From an uncultured Nocardioides sp. (GTDB lineage Bacteria > Actinomycetota > Actinomycetes > Propionibacteriales > Nocardioidaceae): DNA of 64,000 nucleotides. Under the pieces are notes generated by a model, which made no database searches, was not told where the DNA came from, and was given only the letters and a program-made list of their open reading frames with translations. Shown here piece by piece: positions 8,247 to 16,707 of this stretch. A program made the position numbers and the translations under genes. Position 1 is the stretch's first letter; each line of letters starts with the position of its first letter. The DNA is taken from NCBI RefSeq assembly GCF_947489365.1, contig NZ_CANLDB010000002.1, positions 124,001-188,000 of the forward strand, in the 5' to 3' direction.

Positions 8247-9370
8247 GCGGCCGCCCCCTCGCGCTCGCGGACGAGGAACGCCGCGGGCGGTCCCCCGGTG
8301 GCGAGCACCGGCGGCGGCGCGGCGAACGCCGCGACGAGCCCGAGCAGGCCCGCGGCCAGCCCGGTCAGCGACAGCTGCGGCACGGACAGGAGCTCGGGGT
8401 AGGCGACGACCGGCTGGTACGTCGAGACCCACCAGCCCAGGACGGCCGCGCCGAGGCCGGAGGCGACGACTGCGATCTCCGCGGCGCGCCAGCGGTCGGG
8501 CCGGTAGCGGGTGCGGACGACGGCGCGCCCCGCGCTGAGCATGCCGAGGACGGCGACGCCGAGGCCACCGAGCAGCATCGGCAGCGCGAGCCAGCGGGGC
8601 GCGGTGGTGTCGAGGACGGCGTACGTGCCGACCGCGACCCCCATCAGGCCCAGCACCATCAGGGCGCCGGTGCGCAGCCGCTGCCGGGCGGGGACGTCGC
8701 CGGACCGGCCGTAGCCCCGGACGTCCATCCCCGCCGCGAGGCTCAGGGAACGCTCGAGGGCGTCCTCGAGGATGGGCACCAGGAACCGGCGCAGGGAGCG
8801 GACCCGCCCGGTCGGGCCGGGGCGCAGCCGTTGCGCCGCCCGCACGCGACGCGCCGAGTCGGCGAGCTGCGGGACGACGGTGACCGCGACGACCAGGACG
8901 GTGCCGATCTCGTACAGCGCGGGGGGCACCGACTTCAGCAGCCGCTTGGGGTTCGCCAGGGCGTTCGCGGCGCCGACGCAGAGCACGAGCGTCGCGAGGC
9001 GCAGTCCGTCGTAGAAGCCGCCGAGCACGTTCTCCGCCGTCACGTCGCCGAGCAGCTGGATGCCCAGCACCACGTCCGGCAGCGGGATCTCGGGCAGCCG
9101 GAGGATCACCGTGCCGCCGTACCCGCCGCCGAGCAGGACCCGGAACAGCACCCGGAGCACCACGATCACCACGGCGAGCCAGACGTAGATCCGGAAGGCG
9201 CGCGACCACGGGTGGTCGCCGCGCCGCAGCGTCACCGTGACGACGGCGACGCCGATGACCGTCATCAGGAGCAGCGGGTTGAGGGTGAGCGAGCCGACTG
9301 CCGCGAGCCCGAGGGCCCACAGCCACCAGGCCACGGGGTGCAGGTCCCGCGGCAGTCGCGCTGCGCTCAT
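8243..9370 (-). CDS. ECF transporter transmembrane T component (CbiQ family)
   Basis: A 375-residue CbiQ-family scaffold subunit that links the ATPase pair to the S component. The N-terminal half has four to five membrane helices. The coupling-helix region contains AGMDVRGYGRSGD, the T-component motif near the ATPase interface. A further group of C-terminal hydrophobic segments makes it longer than the typical 230-270 residue CbiQ. ATG 9370 lies 16 bp after the DUF4430 gene stop, so the gene is in the same transcript. Confidence 0.88.
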   Translation of the reverse strand: MSAARLPRDLHPVAWWLWALGLAAVGSLTLNPLLLMTVIGVAVVTVTLRRGDHPWSRAFRIYVWLAVVIVVLRVLFRVLLGGGYGGTVILRLPEIPLPDVVLGIQLLGDVTAENVLGGFYDGLRLATLVLCVGAANALANPKRLLKSVPPALYEIGTVLVVAVTVVPQLADSARRVRAAQRLRPGPTGRVRSLRRFLVPILEDALERSLSLAAGMDVRGYGRSGDVPARQRLRTGALMVLGLMGVAVGTYAVLDTTAPRWLALPMLLGGLGVAVLGMLSAGRAVVRTRYRPDRWRAAEIAVVASGLGAAVLGWWVSTYQPVVAYPELLSVPQLSLTGLAAGLLGLVAAFAAPPPVLATGGPPAAFLVREREGAAA

Positions 9371-9386
9371 CCGTCCATCCTGCGGG

Positions 9387-10388
9387 CTAGGGGGTGCCGC
9401 CCGTGCGGCGCCGCCACACGACGGCCCCGACGCCACCGGCGGCGAGGACCAGGAGCACCGCGAGCGGCACCCAGACCGGCAGGCCGGCGGGGTCCTCCTC
9501 GGTCGCCGAGGACACCTGCTCGGTGTCCCCGTCGGCGTCGGTCAGCGGGGAGTCGACGGACTCGCCGGCGCCCTCCTCGTCGGCCGTGCCGTCCCTCTTC
9601 CGGTCCTTCGTGGCGCCCTTGCGCTTGTCCTTGTCCTTCCGGGCGCCCTTGCCGGCCTTGTCGGCCTTGTTCCTGCCCTGCGCGCCACCCTTGCCGTCCT
9701 TGCCGCTCCGGGCCCCGGCGCCGCCGTCGGCGGTCGGGTCCTCGGTGGGGTCCTCGGAGGCGCTGGGGGTGTCCTCGGGCGAGGTCGACGGCATGTCGGA
9801 CGACGACCCGCCGCCACCGGAGCCGCCGTTCGAGCTGCCGCCACCGGAGCCGTTCGATCCGCCACCGTTGCCGTCACCCCCGGCGGGTGCCTCGTCCTCC
9901 CGGGCGACGGGTGCGACGTCCGGCGGGGACTTGGCGGACTGGCCCTGCCAGGACCACGCGAGGTAGCCGCCGTCGGGCACCTTCAGTGAGTTCACACCGA
10001 GGCTGGAGTACACCCACGGACCGCCGTTGCCGTCGGTCCACCACAGGCTCCAGTACGCCGTCGCGGGGGGCGTGTTCACGCACGGGTCCTGGGACTGGGT
10101 CGGCTTGCCGTTCACCCGGCAGACGAAGCCCGGGGTGCGGGCGACGTCGGACTGGCTGACGCCGGCCGAGGAGAACACCCCGCGCGCGACCTTGCCGCCG
10201 CCGTCGGCGACGCAGCCCTGGAGGATGTCCCCTCCGAGCTGGTTGTAGTCGACGACCACCGTGACGCCCCCGGCCCCGGTGCACCCCGCCGCCGACGCCG
10301 TGGGCGCCGGGGTGACGGGGAGCGCCGGGACGACGAGCGCGGTGGCCAGCGCGAGACCCAGCGCCCCGAGGATGCGCGGGAGCCTCAT
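9387..10388 (-). CDS. Membrane-anchored DUF4430 (transcobalamin beta-domain-like) protein
   Basis: A 333-residue surface protein. A signal peptide (about 1-34) precedes a single globular domain of about 115 residues. This has four Cys (36, 59, 90, 103) and the signature AYWSLWWTDGNGGPWVYSS followed by VPDGGYLAWSW, which fits DUF4430, the fold of the C-terminal beta domain of transcobalamin and intrinsic factor. Residues about 155-300 are a Gly/Ser/Asp- and then Lys-rich disordered spacer, long enough to span a cell wall. One membrane helix and an RRR stop-transfer end the protein. Its ATG overlaps the stop of the alpha-barrel gene. In animal B12 carriers the alpha and beta domains are one chain clamping the vitamin; here they are separate neighbours. 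A role in capturing B12 is inferred. Confidence 0.8.
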   Translation of the reverse strand: MRLPRILGALGLALATALVVPALPVTPAPTASAAGCTGAGGVTVVVDYNQLGGDILQGCVADGGGKVARGVFSSAGVSQSDVARTPGFVCRVNGKPTQSQDPCVNTPPATAYWSLWWTDGNGGPWVYSSLGVNSLKVPDGGYLAWSWQGQSAKSPPDVAPVAREDEAPAGGDGNGGGSNGSGGGSSNGGSGGGGSSSDMPSTSPEDTPSASEDPTEDPTADGGAGARSGKDGKGGAQGRNKADKAGKGARKDKDKRKGATKDRKRDGTADEEGAGESVDSPLTDADGDTEQVSSATEEDPAGLPVWVPLAVLLVLAAGGVGAVVWRRRTGGTP

Positions 10389-12013
10389 CGGACGACGTAG
10401 GAGGTGGCGCCGGTGCGGTTGCCGAACTGGCCCACGACCTTCATCGCCGCGTCGCCCTTCGGCCCGGTGACCCGGTAGGTGGCGCGGAAGACCCCGTTGC
10501 CGTTGGCGGTGCCGCGGGCCACCCGGGTGCCGTCGACCTTGACGGTCACGCGCTCCTGGGCGGCGAGGCGCTTGACGGTGACCGTCTGCTGGGCCTTGCG
10601 GGCGACGCGGGACTTCGCGACGTTCGCGGCCAGCGTCGTCTTGTCCAGCGCGCGAACGGTCACGCTGTCGACCTTCTGCGCGAACGTCGACAGGCGGTAG
10701 GTGCGGTTCGCCGTGCCGGACGGGACGTCCACGGTGACCTCACGGTCGGCCGCGTTGGGGACGTCGAACCGGGTGGCGGGCCCGGTGAGGCAGCTGCGGG
10801 TCCCGCGGGTCAGGCCGGAGACCTCGAGGGTCAGGGGCTGCCCGGCCTTGACGAAGCGCGTCGCGCGGGCCTGCGCCAGCGAGCCCTTCACCGCGCCGAG
10901 GGAACGGAGCGCCGGCACCGCCTGCGCGGAGGCACGACGGAACTGGTCCCGGTTGGTGGCGTCGATGCCCGACTCGCGGCCGGCCTCGAGCGCCGCCCGG
11001 TCGTAGGCGACGGTCCCGACCTCGGTGCGCAACGCTCCGTCGCACGCCGTGGCCTGCTGACGGGCGATGTACGCGGCCGCGCGGGCGGCGGCACCGTTCT
11101 CACCCGCCTGCCCGAGGGCCCAGGCGACGACACCCGTGCTGTTGGTGTTGGGGACGTCGGTCGGCGGCGCCCCGGCGTAGGAGCCGTCGGGGGCCTGCTC
11201 GGACAGCATCCAGTCCACGGCCGAGTCGATGGCGTCCTGCACGGGCGAGCCGGGGGCCGGGTCGGTGGCGAGGAGGTTCAGGACCGCGATGCCGGTGGTG
11301 TCGGTGTTCGGGGCGCTGTCCTCCTCGGAGGTGGCGCCGTCGCAGGTCTGGTCGGTGTCAGCCTTGTCGTCGAGGAAGGCGCGGAAGAAGCCGTCGCTGC
11401 ACTGCTGGTCGAGGAAGAAGTCCATCGCGGAAGCACCGCGAGGACTGTCGGCGACCACGAGGGCGCGGGCAGCGAAGCCCTGGCCGATCGCGTTGGCCGT
11501 GTCGCCGAAGCTCGTCCGGTCCTCGATGCGGCCCGCGATCGGGTCCTCGGTGGCGACCAGGCCGCTGAGCTGGTTGATCAGGTTCGTCCCGGACACGTCG
11601 CGGGGGTCCCCGCCGCGCTGCTGGACGTAGGAGGCGAGCTTGGCGGTGGCCCCGGCGTACCGGGAGTTCTCGTCGCCGAAGGCGTTCCCGGTGGTGTAGG
11701 ACTCGACGCCCTCGTCGCTGGTCACGGCCGCGGTCAGCGACCGAAGGGCGCCGGCGTACCGGTTCGAGGAGAAGTCGTCGAGCGCCAGCCCGGTGTCGAC
11801 CGTCAGGCCGTAGTCGTCGAAGGCGAACTGGTCGTTGTAGATCACGCCGTCGGTGAGCTGGTCGGCGAGCCAGTCGCCGCCGGCGACGGCGGCGGCGGAG
11901 TCGTTCGGTGCCGCCGCGGACGCGGGGGCGACCGGGGCGACGAGCAGGGAGCCGGCGGCGAGGCCGAGCCCGGTGACGAGGGCAGCCGTACGGCGCCCGG
12001 GACGAGGGGTCAT
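10385..12013 (-). CDS. Secreted alpha-barrel (prenyltransferase/squalene-oxidase-repeat) protein, probable B12-binding alpha domain
   Basis: A 542-residue exported protein. A Sec signal peptide ends near ASAAA (residues 31-35). Residues about 42-350 form an alpha/alpha toroid of the type annotated as prenyltransferase/squalene oxidase repeats, which is also the fold of the alpha domain of intrinsic factor and transcobalamin. DDYGLTVDTGLALD and a Cys pair (205 in DQQCSDGFFR, 224 in QTCDG) recur in two paralogues in this window. Residues about 360-542 are beta-rich, Ig-like surface domains without a membrane anchor. The cyclase DxDD and QW motifs are absent, so enzymatic cyclisation is unlikely. 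It is the first gene after a cobalamin riboswitch, with SD GGAGG six bases before ATG 12013. B12 binding is inferred. Confidence 0.8.
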   Translation of the reverse strand: MTPRPGRRTAALVTGLGLAAGSLLVAPVAPASAAAPNDSAAAVAGGDWLADQLTDGVIYNDQFAFDDYGLTVDTGLALDDFSSNRYAGALRSLTAAVTSDEGVESYTTGNAFGDENSRYAGATAKLASYVQQRGGDPRDVSGTNLINQLSGLVATEDPIAGRIEDRTSFGDTANAIGQGFAARALVVADSPRGASAMDFFLDQQCSDGFFRAFLDDKADTDQTCDGATSEEDSAPNTDTTGIAVLNLLATDPAPGSPVQDAIDSAVDWMLSEQAPDGSYAGAPPTDVPNTNSTGVVAWALGQAGENGAAARAAAYIARQQATACDGALRTEVGTVAYDRAALEAGRESGIDATNRDQFRRASAQAVPALRSLGAVKGSLAQARATRFVKAGQPLTLEVSGLTRGTRSCLTGPATRFDVPNAADREVTVDVPSGTANRTYRLSTFAQKVDSVTVRALDKTTLAANVAKSRVARKAQQTVTVKRLAAQERVTVKVDGTRVARGTANGNGVFRATYRVTGPKGDAAMKVVGQFGNRTGATSYVVR

Positions 12014-12019
12014 GAGATT

Positions 12020-12042
12020 CCTCCACGCTGCGACAGCGGAGG
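12020..12042 (-). promoter_or_regulatory. Hairpin sequestering the Shine-Dalgarno of the B12 operon
   Basis: The segments 12020-12030 and 12034-12042 pair with one bulge and a 3-nt loop. One arm contains the GGAGG ribosome binding site of the gene starting at 12013. It lies just downstream of the cobalamin aptamer and is a natural expression platform for translational repression. Confidence 0.65.
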
Positions 12043-12079
12043 ACCTCAGTTCCCCAGCTGCTTTCCGCGACAGCGACGG

Positions 12080-12212
12080 GTAAGACGCCCCGCCGTGGGC
12101 ATTCCGGCTCGTCCCCGCCGTGCTGCACGGGGACCTACGGTTGCGGGTCAGCGCCGGACTCGGACCGGCTTCCCCCGCGACGGGCGTAGATGGTGTGCTC
12201 CCGGGTGGGAGC
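12080..12212 (-). promoter_or_regulatory. Cobalamin riboswitch controlling the B12 uptake operon
   Basis: Read on the minus strand, the leader contains the conserved aptamer core: GGGGAAGCCGGTCCGAGTCC, then GGCGCTGACCCGCAACCGTA, and near the 3' side GAGCCGGAATGCCCAC. These are the B12-box elements of the cobalamin riboswitch family. The position fits a 5' leader ending at the alpha-barrel gene, and a TACGCT -10-like element lies at 12219-12224. Binding of a cobalamin should lower expression of the five genes downstream. Ends are approximate. Confidence 0.9.
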
Positions 12213-12287
12213 GAGCGGAGCGTAACACCGGCGGCGGCCCCGTCGCGGTGCCCGGGCGTGTGGCCGTCGCCACGCCCGCGGGTGCGG

Positions 12288-12707
12288 TCAGTGGGAGCCG
12301 GCGCCGTCGTCCACGAGGCGCAGGAGGACGGCCGGCGAGAGGCTGAGGTCGGCGTCGGCCGGCGGGGACGGCGCGAGGACGCCGTTCAGCTCGGGCACGG
12401 CGGCCGCCTCGGCCTCGGTGAGCTCCCGGAACGCCATCGACCAGGTCGAGAACGTCCTGCGCATGATCGTCTCCCGCCACACCTCGATCACCTCGGTGTG
12501 CCGGACGTCGCCGACGATGTCGTCGTACAGCTCGGTGACCGCGGCGGTCGGGCCCTCGAGGGTCTGCACGAAGGTCCCGGCCGAGTAGACCAGGACACCC
12601 GTGATGTCCTTCGCCGCGTTGCGGCAGCGCGACTGCTCCACGAGGTGCGCCAGCTCCTGCGGGGTGAGGGCCGCTGACGCCGCACTCAGATAGGTGATCG
12701 ACAACAT
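12288..12707 (-). CDS. BLUF-domain blue-light photoreceptor
   Basis: A 139-residue protein consisting essentially of one BLUF domain, which binds FAD and senses blue light through a Tyr-Gln hydrogen-bond switch. The flavin-site residues are visible: Tyr6, Asn30 (SRCRNAAKDITGVLVY), Gln48 (GTFVQTLEGP), and Trp89/Met91 (FSTWSMAF). A short C-terminal extension of about 35 residues carries no output domain, so signalling would be through protein-protein contacts. The start ATG has a good SD (AGGAG). The gene lies alone between the B12 operon leader and the divergent lysine genes. Confidence 0.92.
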   Translation of the reverse strand: MLSITYLSAASAALTPQELAHLVEQSRCRNAAKDITGVLVYSAGTFVQTLEGPTAAVTELYDDIVGDVRHTEVIEVWRETIMRRTFSTWSMAFRELTEAEAAAVPELNGVLAPSPPADADLSLSPAVLLRLVDDGAGSH

Positions 12708-12889
12708 CGCACGCCTCTCCTGGCCGGGTCACCGCATCCTGTCGCAGATCCGCCCGCCACTGGACCGGTTCCCGGCAGGAGGTCCCGACAGTCCTGGATG
12801 AGGCCGACCGGCCACCGGATGCCTTACGGTGGATCACGCTCTTCGTCGGACGATCTCTGCGTCCGCGGGAGGATGACGAAAGGATCCCC

Positions 12890-13996
12890 ATGACTGACGT
12901 CCGCCGTGTCGCCGTCGTCGGGCTCGGCAAGGTCGGCGAGCTCGTCGCCGTGCTGCTGGGCCGCGCCGGCTTCACCGTGGTCGGGTACGACGCCCGCACC
13001 CGCTCCGACCTGGCCTTCGAGGCCCATGCCCTAGAGGTCACCGACGCCGAGGCGCTCCGCGCCGCGCTCTCCGGTGCGCACGGCGAGGTCGACGCCGTGG
13101 TGGCCTGCCTGCCCTACGACCTCAACATCGTCGTCGCCGAGGCCGCCCACGCGACCGGCACGCACTACTTCGACCTCACCGAGGACGTCCCGACCACCGC
13201 CCGGGTGATGGAGCTCGCGACGCTGCCGAGCGACGCCGGTGCCGCGGCCTTCGTGCCGCAGTGCGGCCTGGCACCCGGCCTGATCGGCATCGTCGGCTCC
13301 TCGCTGGCCGCCCGGTTCTCCGAGATCCGCTCGATCGAGCTCAAGGTCGGCGCCCTGCCGCAGAACCCCACGGGCCTGCTCGGGTACGCCTTCAACTGGT
13401 CCGCCGAGGGCGTCGTCAACGAGTACCTCAACGACTGCGAGGTCATCCGCTCCGGCGTCCGCCGCATGGTGCCGGCGATGAGCGAGCCCGAGCGCGTCGT
13501 CCTGGACGGCACCGAGCTCGAGGCCGACCTCACCTCCGGCGGCCTCGGCACCATGTGCCAGACCTACGAGGGCAGGGTCCGCCGCCTCGACTACAAGACG
13601 CTGCGCTACCCCGGCCACTTCGCCCAGATGCGCTTCCTGTTCGACGAGCTCGGCCTCCGCGACCGGCGCGCCGAGGTCGGCGCGATGCTCGTCGACGCCA
13701 AGCCCCCGGTGAACGACGACCTCGTCTACCTGCACGCCTCCGTCGAGGGCGTGATGGACGGCCTGCCGCACCGCGAGAACCACGTGCGACGCTGGCTGCC
13801 GCTCGAGATCGACGGCCGCGTGTGGCGCGCGATCAGCTGGACCACCGCCGCCTCCGCGGTCGCGGCGGTCGAGCTGCTCGCCCAGGGCACGCTCCCGGCC
13901 ACCGGCTTCGTGCGCCAGGAGGACATCTCACTGGCCGACCTGTACGCCACCACGTCCGGTCGGCTGTTCGTCGAGGAGGAGGAGAAGGTTGTCTGA
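12890..13996 (+). CDS. Saccharopine dehydrogenase-family protein, probable L-lysine 6-dehydrogenase
   Basis: A 368-residue NAD(P)-dependent oxidoreductase. The N-terminal Rossmann fold begins VAVVGLGKVGELVAV (GxGxxG), and a saccharopine dehydrogenase-type C-terminal domain follows (QCGLAPGLIGIVGSSLA, GALPQNPTGLLGYAFNWS). Length and domain content match single-domain lysine 6-dehydrogenases, which deaminate the epsilon-amino group of lysine to give piperideine-6-carboxylate. The next gene overlaps by 8 bp and encodes an ALDH7-type enzyme that would oxidise that product to 2-aminoadipate. This pairing is the main reason for the call; another amino-acid dehydrogenase of the same superfamily is possible. 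The SD AAAGGA precedes ATG 12890. Confidence 0.8.
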   Translation: MTDVRRVAVVGLGKVGELVAVLLGRAGFTVVGYDARTRSDLAFEAHALEVTDAEALRAALSGAHGEVDAVVACLPYDLNIVVAEAAHATGTHYFDLTEDVPTTARVMELATLPSDAGAAAFVPQCGLAPGLIGIVGSSLAARFSEIRSIELKVGALPQNPTGLLGYAFNWSAEGVVNEYLNDCEVIRSGVRRMVPAMSEPERVVLDGTELEADLTSGGLGTMCQTYEGRVRRLDYKTLRYPGHFAQMRFLFDELGLRDRRAEVGAMLVDAKPPVNDDLVYLHASVEGVMDGLPHRENHVRRWLPLEIDGRVWRAISWTTAASAVAAVELLAQGTLPATGFVRQEDISLADLYATTSGRLFVEEEEKVV

Positions 13997-15524
13997 CGTC
14001 GCTGGATCGACCGATGTGGCAGGACTCGCCCGCGAGGTCCTGGCCCGCATGGGCGCCGAGGACCCGTTCGTCACCGAGGGCACGGCCGGCCCCGTCGTGG
14101 AGGCACGCTCCCCCATCGACGGCTCCGTGCTCGGTCGCGTCGCGGCCCACACGCCCGAGCAGGTCGGCGAGACCGTCGGCCGCGCGCAGGCGGCGTACGA
14201 GCAGTGGCGCAGCGTGCCCGGCCCGGTGCGCGGCCAGCTGGTCCGCGAGCTCGGCGAGCTGCTGCGCGAGCACAAGGACGACCTCGGTCGGCTCGTGAGC
14301 ATCGAGGCCGGGAAGATCGTCAGCGAGGGCCTCGGCGAGGTCCAGGAGATGATCGACATCTGCGACCTCGCGGTCGGCCTGTCGCGTCAGCTCACCGGCC
14401 TCACCATCGCCACCGAGCGCCCCGGCCACCGGATGATGGAGCAGTGGCACCCCCTCGGGGTCGTCGCGGTGATCTCCGCGTTCAACTTCCCCGTCGCGGT
14501 CTGGTCGTGGAACACCGCCCTCGCGCTGGTCTGCGGCGACGCCGTGGTCTGGAAGCCGTCGGAGAAGACCGTGCTCACCGCCCTGGCCTGCCAGGCGCTG
14601 CTCGCCGAGGCGGCCCGCCGCGTCGGCGCCCCCGCCGACATCTCCCAGGTCGTCGTCGGCGAGCGGGAGGTCGGCGAGGCCCTGGCCGACGACCCGCGCA
14701 TCCCGCTGGTCTCCGCGACCGGCTCCACCCGCATGGGTCGCGAGGTCGCCCCGCGCGTCGCCGCCCGTCTCGGACGGACCCTGCTCGAGCTGGGCGGCAA
14801 CAACGCGGCCATCGTCGGGCCGTCCGCCGACCTCGACCTGGCCGTGCGCGGCATCGTGTTCTCCGCCGTCGGCACCGCCGGTCAGCGCTGCACCTCGCTG
14901 CGCCGCGTGATCGCGCACCACTCGATCCGTGAGGAGCTCGTGCGCCGGCTCGCCCAGGCCTACGAGACCCTCCCGATCGGCTCGCCGCTGGAGTCCTCGA
15001 CCCTCGTCGGCCCGCTCATCGACGCACCGGCGCGGGAGTCCTTCGAGGCCGCCGTGCGCCGGGCCACCGACGACGGCGGCACCCTCGTCACCGGCGGGGA
15101 GCAGGCCGAGGGCGTGGCCGGTGGGCAGTACGTCCGCCCCGCCATCGTCGACATGCCCTCGCAGACGGAGGTCGTGCGCGAGGAGACCTTCGCGCCGCTG
15201 CTCTACGTGCTGGGCTACGAGAGCCTCGACGAGGCGATCGCGCTGCACAACGGCGTGACCCAGGGTCTGTCGTCGTCGATCTTCACCCTCGACGTGCGGG
15301 AGGCCGAGACCTTCCTGTCGGCCGTCGGCTCCGACTGCGGCATCGCCAACGTCAACATCGGGCCCTCGGGCGCCGAGATCGGCGGGGCGTTCGGCGGCGA
15401 GAAGGACACCGGCGGCGGTCGGGAGTCCGGCTCCGACGCGTGGCGCGCCTACATGCGCCGGGCGACGAACACCGTCAACTACTCCACCGAGCTCCCGCTC
15501 GCCCAGGGCGTCGAGTTCGTCTGA
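13989..15524 (+). CDS. Aldehyde dehydrogenase, ALDH7/aminoadipate-semialdehyde type
   Basis: A 511-residue NAD-dependent aldehyde dehydrogenase. Key elements are the cofactor loop VISAFNFPVAVWSWN, the general base Glu in LLELGGNNAAI, and the catalytic Cys301 in TAGQRCTSLRR. The sequence resembles the antiquitin/ALDH7 group, which oxidises 2-aminoadipate 6-semialdehyde (open form of piperideine-6-carboxylate). TTG 13989 is taken as the start because a very strong purine-rich SD (GAGGAGGAGAAGG) lies just before it and it overlaps the stop of the partner gene. Together the two genes give a two-step lysine degradation route. Confidence 0.88.
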   Translation: MSDVAGSTDVAGLAREVLARMGAEDPFVTEGTAGPVVEARSPIDGSVLGRVAAHTPEQVGETVGRAQAAYEQWRSVPGPVRGQLVRELGELLREHKDDLGRLVSIEAGKIVSEGLGEVQEMIDICDLAVGLSRQLTGLTIATERPGHRMMEQWHPLGVVAVISAFNFPVAVWSWNTALALVCGDAVVWKPSEKTVLTALACQALLAEAARRVGAPADISQVVVGEREVGEALADDPRIPLVSATGSTRMGREVAPRVAARLGRTLLELGGNNAAIVGPSADLDLAVRGIVFSAVGTAGQRCTSLRRVIAHHSIREELVRRLAQAYETLPIGSPLESSTLVGPLIDAPARESFEAAVRRATDDGGTLVTGGEQAEGVAGGQYVRPAIVDMPSQTEVVREETFAPLLYVLGYESLDEAIALHNGVTQGLSSSIFTLDVREAETFLSAVGSDCGIANVNIGPSGAEIGGAFGGEKDTGGGRESGSDAWRAYMRRATNTVNYSTELPLAQGVEFV

Positions 15525-15540
15525 CGCCCCGCGCGCCGTC

Positions 15541-15584
15541 CGAGGACCGGCCCGCCACCCGCTCCGGGTGGCGGGCCGTCCTCG
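15541..15584 (+). terminator. Strong GC-rich stem-loop after the lysine operon
   Basis: The arms 15541-15561 and 15565-15584 pair almost perfectly (one bulge) around a 3-nt loop, 17 bp after the aldehyde dehydrogenase stop. Confidence 0.8.
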
Positions 15585-15727
15585 TCCCTGCGCCCCACGC
15601 GGGCCGGGGTCCCGGGCCCCAAGGATTTACGCTGTAAGTTCCCGCCGAGTCACCCGCCTTCGTCTGGGTACTCCTCCAGAACCCGTCAGCACCACCGGCG
15701 GGCCCGTCGTACACCGAAAGGCTCCAC

Positions 15728-16690
15728 ATGAGAGACGCCCTCGCGTCCGGTCTGGCGACCATCGCCGACTTCGTCCCCAAGCTGCTGATCTTCCTGCTGA
15801 TCCTCGTCGTCGGCCTCTTCGTGGCCAAGGCGATCGGCAGGGCGCTCAGCGCGCTGCTGACCCGCGTCGGCTTCGACCACGCGGTCGAGCGGGGCGGCGT
15901 CAAGCGCGCCCTCGCCAACTCCAACCTCGACGCCAGCGACGTCGTCGGCAAGCTGATCTACTACACGCTGCTGCTGTTCGTCCTGCAGCTCGCGTTCGGT
16001 GTCTTCGGCGCCAACCCGATCAGCGACCTGCTCTCGCAGGTCATCTCGTTCCTGCCCAGCCTGATCGTCGCGATCGTCATCGTGGTCGTGGCCGCGGCCA
16101 TCGCCGCCGCCGTGAAGGGCCTGATCCAGAACACCCTCGGCGGACTGTCGTACGGCCGGGTCCTGGCCAACGGCGCCTCCGCCTTCATCCTGTTCCTCGG
16201 CGTCGTCGCGGCGCTCAACCAGGTCGGGGTGGCGACCACCGTCACCACGCCGATCCTCGTCACCATCCTCGCCACGATCGGCGGCATCCTCGTCGTCGGC
16301 GTCGGCGGCGGGCTCATCAAGCCGATGCAGCACCGCTGGGAGGACGCGCTCACCAAGGCCGCGGCCGAGGTGCCGAACATCCGCACCGAGGCGGCCAACG
16401 CCCCGAGCGTCTCCGAGCAGGCCCGTCAGGCCCGTGACCAGGCCCAGCAGCAGTACGGCCAGCAGGACCAGTACCAGGCCCAGCAGTACGGCGGCCAGGA
16501 GCAGTACCAGGCCCAGCAGTACGGCGGCCAGGAGCAGTACCAGGCTCCGGGCTACCAGCAGGGCGACGCCTACCAGACCCAGCAGTTCCCGGGTCAGGGC
16601 TACCAGCAGGGCGAGGCCTACCCGGGCCAGCAGTACCCGGGCGGTCAGCACCCCGCCGGCGGGTACGACGCCCCCGACACCGGCCGCTGA
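15728..16690 (+). CDS. TM-helix-repeat (MscS-related) membrane protein with Gln/Tyr/Gly-rich tail
   Basis: A 320-residue membrane protein. Residues about 15-40, 80-100, 105-130 and 150-205 are hydrophobic, and the pattern matches the conserved TM helix repeats found in small MscS-like channels (LLIFLLILVVGLFVAKAIGRAL). No MscS beta domain follows. Residues about 237-318 form a low-complexity tail of QYGGQEQYQAQ-like units rich in Gln, Tyr, Gly and Pro. A mechanosensitive or scaffold role is only suggested by the family. The start ATG has SD AAAGG. The gene is followed 17 bp later by another multi-pass protein with its own repetitive tail, so the two are probably one operon. Confidence 0.8.
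   Translation: MRDALASGLATIADFVPKLLIFLLILVVGLFVAKAIGRALSALLTRVGFDHAVERGGVKRALANSNLDASDVVGKLIYYTLLLFVLQLAFGVFGANPISDLLSQVISFLPSLIVAIVIVVVAAAIAAAVKGLIQNTLGGLSYGRVLANGASAFILFLGVVAALNQVGVATTVTTPILVTILATIGGILVVGVGGGLIKPMQHRWEDALTKAAAEVPNIRTEAANAPSVSEQARQARDQAQQQYGQQDQYQAQQYGGQEQYQAQQYGGQEQYQAPGYQQGDAYQTQQFPGQGYQQGEAYPGQQYPGGQHPAGGYDAPDTGR
16463..16545 (+). repeat. Tandem 33-bp in-frame repeat (Q/Y/G-rich tail)
   Basis: About two and a half near-identical 33-bp units encode QAQQYGGQEQY within the tail of the preceding gene. The unit length is a multiple of three, so copy-number change keeps the frame. Confidence 0.75.
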
Positions 16691-16707
16691 GCGGACGAGG
16701 AGACGAC

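Noticed and set aside
10385..12013. Squalene/terpene cyclase, as the repeat family name suggests
   Set aside because: The protein is exported and lacks the cyclase DxDD and QW motifs; the cobalamin riboswitch and transporter context point to ligand binding.
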